A stretch of 64,000 bases of DNA from Aureliella helgolandensis (GTDB lineage: Bacteria; Planctomycetota; Planctomycetia; Pirellulales; Pirellulaceae), in the NCBI RefSeq assembly GCF_007752135.1, contig NZ_CP036298.1:5828859-5892858 (forward strand), given 5' to 3'. The notes beneath the pieces were generated by a model that made no database searches, had not been told where the DNA came from, and was given only the letters and a program-made list of their open reading frames with translations. The position numbers and the translations under genes were made by a program. Positions 58,006 to 64,000 of this stretch are shown piece after piece; within the stretch, counting starts at the first letter, position 1; every line of letters begins with the position of its first letter.

Positions 58006-58950
58006 CTAAGTCGGAACGCGAATTTGCCCAAGTAGCCGGCGGACCAACTCCTCAGAGGCTGAGCGGTCCGCTCCCGGTAACATGCCTCTGGGCACAATGC
58101 GGTGGGCCATGACTGGGATTGCCAATCGCTTGATGTCGTCTGGAATGACATGGGATCGATTTTCAACCGTTGCAATGGCTTGAGCGGCCCGATAATAAGC
58201 CAGTGCACCACGCGTGCTGACTCCTACCTGAACAGCCTCGCTGTCCCGAGTGGCATGGACGATATCGAGCAGATAGCGAACGAGGGATTCCTCAAAGTTG
58301 ACTTCGCGAACCTGCCTTTGCAAGGCGCGAACCTGGTCCAACGAGACCGCCGGTTTAAGCTCGTCCACCGGCTCACCAACCCGATGCGAGTGCAACAACT
58401 GCAATTCATAGTCACGGTCGGGATAGCCCACCGTGATTCGCAACAGAAACCGATCCAGCTGACTTTCTGGCAGCAAGTACGTGCCTTCGAATTCAAATGG
58501 GTTCTGAGTAGCGATCACCAACAAGGGATCGGGCAACGCATGCGTCTCACCATCGACGCTGACTTGTCCCTCCCCCATGGCCTCTAACAGTGCGCTTTGC
58601 GTTCGCGGCGGTGCGCGATTGATTTCATCAGCCAAGACCACATTTGCGAAAATGGGCCCTCGATTGAAGGTAAACTGCCCACTCGATGAATTGTAGATAC
58701 TGCTACCGGTAATATCACTGGGCAACAAGTCGGGCGTAAATTGGAGCCGTGAAAAATGACCATCCACGCTCCGCGCCACCGCCTTGGCAATCAGCGTCTT
58801 TCCAACTCCTGGCACATCTTCCAGCAGAATATGCTCGCCAGCAAGCAGGGCAGTTACGACAAGCTTAACCACTTCGGGTTTCCCCAAAACAGCGGACTCA
58901 ACATTCGCCCTAAGCCGCGTTAGGTCCAGTTCGCCACTCACCTCAGTCAT
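58006..58950 (-). CDS. MoxR-family AAA+ ATPase, second copy
   Basis: 314 residues. Walker A DVPGVGKT (45-52), FTPDLLPSDITG, Walker B VVLADEIN (104-111), sensor 1 IATQNPFEFEGTYLLPESQ. It heads the MoxR-DUF58-transglutaminase operon. It probably remodels the DUF58/transglutaminase complex using ATP. It is distinct in sequence from the MoxR at 35904. Confidence 0.93.
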   Translation of the reverse strand: MTEVSGELDLTRLRANVESAVLGKPEVVKLVVTALLAGEHILLEDVPGVGKTLIAKAVARSVDGHFSRLQFTPDLLPSDITGSSIYNSSSGQFTFNRGPIFANVVLADEINRAPPRTQSALLEAMGEGQVSVDGETHALPDPLLVIATQNPFEFEGTYLLPESQLDRFLLRITVGYPDRDYELQLLHSHRVGEPVDELKPAVSLDQVRALQRQVREVNFEESLVRYLLDIVHATRDSEAVQVGVSTRGALAYYRAAQAIATVENRSHVIPDDIKRLAIPVMAHRIVPRGMLPGADRSASEELVRRLLGQIRVPT

Positions 58951-59234
58951 CGAAAACCTTAGAATGTATTTTCAAGTGATGATTCCGCGACCGTATCAGC
59001 AGTGCCGTTGCAACTCGAACCTCACCGAGAAAAGCTGATACTGGGCCAACGCATGCCCCAAGCATCCGTGAACCTGGGTCTCACTTTTATACACAGAAAC
59101 GCATTGTGAAGATACAGGGAGGGTCCATGTGCGACGGCCTTTCGCTGGGCTCTTGCCAAATCCTCGAAGTTCTCCCATAACGTTTCCCTACTCCTTAGTC
59201 TCCATCCTTTTCCCGAACGTTAGTTGCTGCACCT

Positions 59235-60857
59235 ATGGATGCTACCGAAGATAGCCTACCGTCCCGCAAGAAATTTCTGCCCATCCTGGGGAAGCTGGCG
59301 TTGCTTGTTTTTCTATCTGCTGGCTTGGGTATTTGGTATTTGAGAACCAATGCTGCCGATCGAGACTTTGCTGAAGTCAACGTGTTTGCAACCATCCTTG
59401 GAATCGTGGGCTGGTTGTCTCTGACGGTTGCCTGCCGCAGCGCGGCACTTCCAAGATGGGTGTGGCGCACCATCGGCTTGGCACCTCCCCTTTTTCTACT
59501 CGGCTTTTTGGGCCTTTATAAATTGGAGCGGCTCGATGGCGAATTAAATCCGAAATTCGTACTGCGTTGGTCCCAGGAACGCAGACTGGAAACAGCCACT
59601 GCCGGTTCAACGACCATCCCGCTTGAATCCCTTGCACCAACCGAATTCGATTTCCCTCAGTATCTCGGGCCTTACCGCAACGCCACTTACCCGAAGGTTC
59701 AACTTGCTGAGGACTGGCAGGGCACGCCACCCTCCATTGCTTGGAAACGTTCGATTGGAAGCGGCTGGTCGGGTTTTGCAATCCAAGGGGACGTAGCAGT
59801 CACGATGGAACAACGCGACCAAGAGGAATGGATTACCGCCATCGATATCAACAGCGGTGAGGCCTGGTGGTCGTATGCCATCCCGGGCGCCCACACCAAC
59901 ATCCTGGGCGGTAGCGGCCCCCGCAGCACCCCCACCATTTCTAACGATCGCGTTTATGCAGTCTCGGCAATCAGCCAAATCGTCTGCCTCGACCTCGCAT
60001 CGGGTGAACAACTCTGGTCGCACGATTTGTTGCCTAATGGCGTAAGCGATCAAGCGGCGTTCGAAGCTCATGTAAGCTGGGGACGGAGCGCCTCTCCGCT
60101 TGTCATTGGTGAGCAAGTCATTGTTCCCCAAGGTGGCTTGGACGAGTCGGCCGCTGCGTTGGTCTCCCTGAGCGTCCAGGATGGTGCGGTACTGTGGACG
60201 GCGGGACAAGGTCAAGTCAGCTACTCCTCCCCGATGCTGATTGACATCTTGGGAGTTCCACAAGTCGTCTACACCTCCGAGAAAATGTTAGCTGGTTACC
60301 TTCCCCAAGATGGAACCCAACTTTGGACCGCCCCAGCTCCCGGCAGCAGTTCGGCCGACCCCAACGTCGCGCAGCCCATCGACCTTGGCTCCGGGCGTAT
60401 CCTGCTGACCAAAGGCTACGGCACGGGAGCCGTTCTCTGGCAATTAAAGCACGACAGCTCGGAAGCCTGGCAAATCGAAGAATTGTGGCGCAAGCCTTCG
60501 GTGATGAAAACGAAGTTTACCACCGCCGTAATACGCGACTCCTACGCCTATGGGCTCAGCGATGGAATTTTGGAATGCATCAGCCTGGAGACTGGTAAGC
60601 GGCAATGGAAAAAAGGACGCTACCGTCAAGGTCAACTACTGCTCGTCGGTGAACACCTGCTCATCACTTCAGAAGACGGCGAACTGGTGCTTGTCGCCGC
60701 CCAACCCACGGCATTTCAAGAGCTGGCTAAGCTGCAAGTGATTAACGATGTGACCTGGAACACTCCAGCCATTTCCGGCAATCGCTTGCTAATGCGCAAT
60801 TCGGAATTGGCCGCGTGCGTCATCCTGCCGATCGTTAATTCGCCCGCCAAAGAGTGA
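59235..60857 (+). CDS. PQQ-type beta-propeller membrane protein
   Basis: 540 residues. Three N-terminal hydrophobic helices (about 15-32, 48-66, 76-96) precede a beta-propeller with repeated Trp-rich blades such as ITAIDINSGEAWWSYAIPGA, VCLDLASGEQLWSHDLL and LECISLETGKRQWKKGRY. These match the PQQ/BamB-like repeat. There is no sign of dehydrogenase residues, so it is likely a binding or scaffold protein on the outer face. The start has no clear Shine-Dalgarno. Confidence 0.88.
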   Translation: MDATEDSLPSRKKFLPILGKLALLVFLSAGLGIWYLRTNAADRDFAEVNVFATILGIVGWLSLTVACRSAALPRWVWRTIGLAPPLFLLGFLGLYKLERLDGELNPKFVLRWSQERRLETATAGSTTIPLESLAPTEFDFPQYLGPYRNATYPKVQLAEDWQGTPPSIAWKRSIGSGWSGFAIQGDVAVTMEQRDQEEWITAIDINSGEAWWSYAIPGAHTNILGGSGPRSTPTISNDRVYAVSAISQIVCLDLASGEQLWSHDLLPNGVSDQAAFEAHVSWGRSASPLVIGEQVIVPQGGLDESAAALVSLSVQDGAVLWTAGQGQVSYSSPMLIDILGVPQVVYTSEKMLAGYLPQDGTQLWTAPAPGSSSADPNVAQPIDLGSGRILLTKGYGTGAVLWQLKHDSSEAWQIEELWRKPSVMKTKFTTAVIRDSYAYGLSDGILECISLETGKRQWKKGRYRQGQLLLVGEHLLITSEDGELVLVAAQPTAFQELAKLQVINDVTWNTPAISGNRLLMRNSELAACVILPIVNSPAKE

Positions 60858-60949
60858 CCCAATACGCGTTAAAGTTCCGTGCGGCTTGCAGTCGAACTTG
60901 CATGCAATAACGCTTAAAAATCTTAAGACAATACGAGAAAGAATTCGCC

Positions 60950-61657
60950 GTGACCATGCCACCAAAACCGCTGGATATGCTGGTAATTGCACCTCATCCG
61001 GATGATGCAGAATTAGGGATGGGCGGAGCCATCCTCAAGATGATCGAACTGGGGTGGCATGTCGGGGTGCTGGACCTAACCAGTGGAGAACCCACTCCCT
61101 ACGGAGACGAAGCCACGCGCGTCCAGGAGACCAAGGCTGCAACGCAGATCCTAGGACTACCATGGCGTGAAAACCTAGGCCTTCGCAACCGGTTCCTGGA
61201 ACCGACCTTGGAAGCGCGCGCGAAGCTGGCCAATGTCTTTCGCAGGACGCGACCTCGCTGGCTGTTTGCCCCCTACTGGGAAGATGCTCACCCAGATCAC
61301 TTGGCAGCCACCGAGCTGGTCGATGCGGCGCGTTTCTGGGCCAAACTCTCGAAGAGTGAGTTAGAGGGTGAGCCGTTCCACCCGCAACGCATTTTCAATT
61401 ACTACTCGGTTCACTTGAAACATGCTGCACAACCCGCCTTCGTGCTCGACATCTCGGAGCAGTGGGAGCGCAAGTCGCAGGCCATCGCCGCCTTTGAAAG
61501 CCAGTTCACCACAGGCAAAGAACACATCGTTCCTTCGTTTCATCAGCGGGTTCGCGACGAAGCAGCCTACTGGGGGAAAATGATAGGATCCAATTTCGGC
61601 GAACCCTTCACCTCGCGTGAGCCCATTGCGCTAACCGACCTAACGCGTCTCATGTAG
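60950..61657 (+). CDS. PIG-L family deacetylase, BshB1-like
   Basis: 235 residues from GTG; an ATG two codons later is equally possible. The zinc motif is [13 protein letters not shown] (His16, Asp18, Asp19) and the second is AHPDH. The [13 protein letters not shown] and FNYYSVH segments resemble the bacillithiol deacetylase BshB1, which removes acetyl from GlcNAc-malate. The characteristic BshB1 stretch GELGTRG is changed, so the exact substrate is uncertain; no bshA or bshC is nearby. Confidence 0.85.
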   Translation: MTMPPKPLDMLVIAPHPDDAELGMGGAILKMIELGWHVGVLDLTSGEPTPYGDEATRVQETKAATQILGLPWRENLGLRNRFLEPTLEARAKLANVFRRTRPRWLFAPYWEDAHPDHLAATELVDAARFWAKLSKSELEGEPFHPQRIFNYYSVHLKHAAQPAFVLDISEQWERKSQAIAAFESQFTTGKEHIVPSFHQRVRDEAAYWGKMIGSNFGEPFTSREPIALTDLTRLM

Positions 61658-62325
61658 CATCTACTGCATGCTCGCCCCCCAGACCGTGAACAAGCCCACA
61701 CCGCCGTAGCATGGTCCCCCGGACCGTGACCAGCAACATCCACGTCACACCGCCGTAGCATGGTCCCCCGGACCGTGACCAGCAACATCCACGCCACACC
61801 GCCGAAGCATGGTCCCCCGGACCGTGACCAGCAACATCCACGCCACACCGCCGTAGCATGGTCCCCCGGACCGTGACCAGCAACATCCACGCCACACCGC
61901 CGTAGCCTGGTCCCCCGGACCGTGACCACACTATCAGCACCCGCGCAGCCGGTGCTCGATGCACGATTCTATTGTCATGGGTTCCCTCCGCAAAAGCCAA
62001 CACCGCCGATGGTGCGGTGGTTGCGGCAATCCTTCCGACTCGCGGGGCGGTGTACGATGTCGGCAAGCCGGTAAGAATGGCAGAAGAAGTTGGTGCTCCA
62101 GCGTAGTGCTCGCAGCAATTTATGGGCTTCTAGCAAAACGCCCATTCCATCGCTAAGCCGTAGGACACCGGCGGATTCCAAGCACAAACTGCCGCGTGAG
62201 CAAGGAGGAGTGTCTGCTACAGGTTGATTGTGGGTGGCGTCTTCAGGGTGAAACCCAAAAACGCTCTCGAATCAACAAGCCGTTGCTTGCCCGGCTTTAG
62301 TCTTGCGATCTATCCCCGCGGTTCA
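61658..62325. other. Convergent gap with a 49-bp tandem repeat
   Basis: Between the deacetylase (+) and the TIGR03009-like gene (-). The first part is the repeat array. The rest, about 395 bases, holds a weak 6-bp hairpin at 61936-61956 (AGCACC/GGTGCT) without a T-run and no convincing gene. Frames over the array on the - strand are repeat shadows. Confidence 0.6.
61673..61928. repeat. 49-bp tandem repeat array, about five copies
   Basis: Units begin with ATGGTCCCCCGG at 61711, 61760, 61809, 61858 and (as CTGG) 61907, exactly 49 bases apart, with a partial copy before. Each unit contains GGTCC-CCC-GGACC, a 5-bp stem with a 3-base loop. Copies differ by only one or two bases. There are no unique spacers, so it is not CRISPR. 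The array begins 15 bases after the deacetylase stop. Confidence 0.95.
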
Positions 62326-63357
62326 TTACTGGAATTGGCCGGCGGAGGGCTGCTGTGCCGAACGCTGTGGAGGAGCCTGCCCAGATGCTGGATTCCCAGC
62401 TTGCAAATCAGCTTGCGGAGGAATGTAGGGCTCTTCGACCACTTCCCAGTCATTTCCCAGCTTAGTGGGAATGAAGGATTTTCCAAATGCACCGGCAATT
62501 GCATCCAGAACTCCATTCGATTTACGATTGGAGAATTGGTACACCTCGCGATGCTCTTGCGAAGGAGACCAGTTGGGTAGGAACACGATTAGAGCCATCG
62601 GCAGCGAGTCATTGCGATCCAAGATCACTTGCACTCGCGAGTAGTTCCCGGCATCGTTGGCGCTCTTCGGCCAAACTTCGATCCACAGCTCGTTTTCGGG
62701 GCGTCCTGCCGGAAATAGCGGACGAGCCCAGTAGCGTTGTTTGATCTCAGCCGCCTTGACACCAAACAGGAAAGGCAACGGGCTGCGGTAAACTTCCTTG
62801 CCGCGACTTTCTGGGGAAAGTTGGATTCGGGTGGCCTTTTTCTCGTTGTGGTCTAGCACGTGAACCCACTCCCCATCGCAAATCCAATGCTCACCGTATG
62901 GATGGGTAGGATCAACACGGTATTCATAGGGAGGCGTTTTTTTGGAAACTGTTTCCACTTTGTCCACACGGAATTCACCCTTGCCGGGATCCATAAACTT
63001 AATGAATCCGGTAGCTTGACTCATGTGAGCGTCTGGCAGATTGCCAGGATCAAACTGAAAGCGTTGAAATTCGCACTGATAGCGTTTGATGGCCGCAGTT
63101 CGTTGCTCCCACACCATCAAGACTTGGTCGAGAAACGACTGCTCTTGCTGCGATAGCTCAGGAAAGGGTTGTTGAGCGACTTGCGCAATGCCCGCCTGGA
63201 CCGCTTGCTCGGCGCTCATCAGAGGCACCCGCTGCTGTTGTTCACCTGCCGGTGGGGCAGCGACTTGCGCGATACAACACGCAGGGTTTACGAGAACACT
63301 AGTCGTTACGACGCTAACCCAAACGGTAAAGCGAATGGTATTCCTAATCATCTGCAT
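62326..63357 (-). CDS. Exported TIGR03009-like (LolA-like) protein
   Basis: 343 residues. The signal peptide ends at about CCIAQVA (residue 32). The central part has YQCEFQRFQFDP, GFIKFMDPGKGEFRVDKVE and WICDGEWVHVLDHNEKKATR, the pattern of the planctomycete TIGR03009 family with a LolA-like half-barrel. A Gln/Pro/Ser-rich tail closes it. LolA-like proteins bind lipid or lipoprotein chains; the role here is unproven. The family assignment is from memory and moderate. Confidence 0.75.
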   Translation of the reverse strand: MQMIRNTIRFTVWVSVVTTSVLVNPACCIAQVAAPPAGEQQQRVPLMSAEQAVQAGIAQVAQQPFPELSQQEQSFLDQVLMVWEQRTAAIKRYQCEFQRFQFDPGNLPDAHMSQATGFIKFMDPGKGEFRVDKVETVSKKTPPYEYRVDPTHPYGEHWICDGEWVHVLDHNEKKATRIQLSPESRGKEVYRSPLPFLFGVKAAEIKQRYWARPLFPAGRPENELWIEVWPKSANDAGNYSRVQVILDRNDSLPMALIVFLPNWSPSQEHREVYQFSNRKSNGVLDAIAGAFGKSFIPTKLGNDWEVVEEPYIPPQADLQAGNPASGQAPPQRSAQQPSAGQFQ

Positions 63358-63553
63358 CTTCCCTGACGCGATTTCACTAGTTGACTATTGCAGCAACTGC
63401 TGCTGGCCGACGGATAGTAGCAGGTGGTGTCGGAAGTCCCTAGATGAATTTCGACAATTCGAGCCATTTCAGCTCGCCGATCGCTACAAACTGCCTATGC
63501 TAGCACTCCAACCGCCTCAGCAAATTATCTAGACCGCCGTGAGAAACAATGCG

Positions 63554-64000
63554 ATGAGTTCAACCGCGGAAACCGGCCCCCCCAAGCAGCCCCAATCGAT
63601 CGACGAAGCAGTCGAAAAAGTCGATTATGTGAGCCTACGCGATGAAACGGCTAATGTCCTGACCCACGGGATCGGAGTTGTTTTAAGCCTAGTGGCCATG
63701 CTCTACTTCTGGAACTTGGCAGCCGACCAGCATCCTGGATTGCGTTGGTCCTGCGTGATCTTCACCATTTCCATGGCGACCGTCTACCTCTTTTCGACGC
63801 TCTCCCACGCCGTGCAGACGCCGCTGTGGCGGAACCGCATGAGAGCTTGGGACCAAGGCACAATCTATCTTCTAATTGTTGGCACCTACACTCCCTTTAT
63901 TTGGCAAGGAAGCCCCACTGGCTACCGCACCCTGCTGCTGGTTCTGGTCTGGACCGCGGGCCTTGCTGGCTTTTATTCCAAGGTATTGGCCAAACATCGC
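63554..64000 (+). CDS. Hemolysin III / PAQR family membrane protein (3' end outside window)
   Basis: The first 149 residues, open to the window end. The ATG at 63554 was chosen because an ATG five bases earlier stops at once. A soluble N-terminus of about 35 residues leads to DETANVLTHGIGVVLSL, then STLSHAVQ and DQGTIYLLIVGTYTPFIW, which are the conserved family motifs with the metal-binding His residues. Four membrane helices are visible. Bacterial members are integral membrane proteins of poorly known function. Confidence 0.9.
   Translation, partial: MSSTAETGPPKQPQSIDEAVEKVDYVSLRDETANVLTHGIGVVLSLVAMLYFWNLAADQHPGLRWSCVIFTISMATVYLFSTLSHAVQTPLWRNRMRAWDQGTIYLLIVGTYTPFIWQGSPTGYRTLLLVLVWTAGLAGFYSKVLAKHR

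Noticed and set aside
61673-61928. Possible CRISPR array
   Set aside because: Units adjoin directly without unique spacers and no cas gene is nearby.
61567-62066. Two - strand frames of 120 and 138 codons over the 49-bp array
   Set aside because: Composed mainly of the translated repeat; no start site, no family resemblance, and they run into a real gene on the other strand.

Overview
The window looks like a chromosomal segment of a planctomycete, most likely a Rhodopirellula/Pirellulaceae-type bacterium. The evidence is the mix of gene families: exosortases fused to an EpsI-like tail, a cytochrome c/propeller/cupredoxin protein, DUF1559-like and DUF4159 proteins, a TIGR03009-like secreted protein, long MoxR/DUF58/von Willebrand operons and many short Tyr/His- or Gln-rich secreted proteins. 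GC is moderate and weak Shine-Dalgarno sites are frequent. No tRNA, rRNA, CRISPR array, insertion sequence or prophage was seen.

Region 1 (1-22.5 kb) is an exopolysaccharide locus on the + strand. It holds a beta-propeller protein, an O-antigen ligase/polymerase, a GT4 glycosyltransferase, a carrier-protein cassette (ACP, ANL acyl ligase, SDR reductase, NeuD-type acyltransferase), a LegC-type aminotransferase, a second NeuD-type acyltransferase, a UDP-sugar 4,6-dehydratase, the initiating sugar transferase, a GDP-mannose 4,6-dehydratase and an exosortase. Many junctions overlap by 1-8 bases. The exosortase is followed by a membrane-anchored repeat protein. Two further exosortase-like proteins (one on the + strand with its own TPR partner, one on the - strand) keep the active-site Cys position but have lost the Arg and His positions. 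Region 1 also contains a composite micro-repeat (7.4 kb) and an array of 191-bp tandem repeats (19.4-20.6 kb).

Region 2 (22.8-40.5 kb, - strand) starts, in transcription order, with a TPR/metallopeptidase gene. Then follow DUF4159, MoxR ATPase, DUF58, a BatA-like vWA protein, a 1289-residue coiled-coil membrane protein with a Gly-Gln-Pro tract, a vWA/glutaminase-fold protein and a caspase-fold putative peptidase. This is probably one operon of about 15 kb for an envelope machine. An ECF sigma factor and a putative anti-sigma/DUF1559-like fusion come after it.

Region 3 (40.8-54.1 kb) is housekeeping and metabolism: beta-carbonic anhydrase, the cytochrome c/propeller/azurin-like fusion, an exported methyltransferase-fold protein, IlvE, two small secreted proteins with a clear terminator, both subunits of a type IIA topoisomerase (gyrase or topo IV) and a single-domain response regulator.

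Region 4 (54.1-64 kb) has a second MoxR-DUF58-transglutaminase operon (- strand), a PQQ-type propeller protein, a PIG-L/BshB1-like deacetylase, a 49-bp tandem repeat array, a TIGR03009-like secreted protein and the start of a hemolysin III/PAQR membrane protein cut by the window end.

The most interesting points are the trio of exosortase-like proteins with only one intact active site, the acyl-carrier cassette inside the sugar locus, the azurin-tailed cytochrome fusion, and the two long tandem arrays that both lie between convergent genes.
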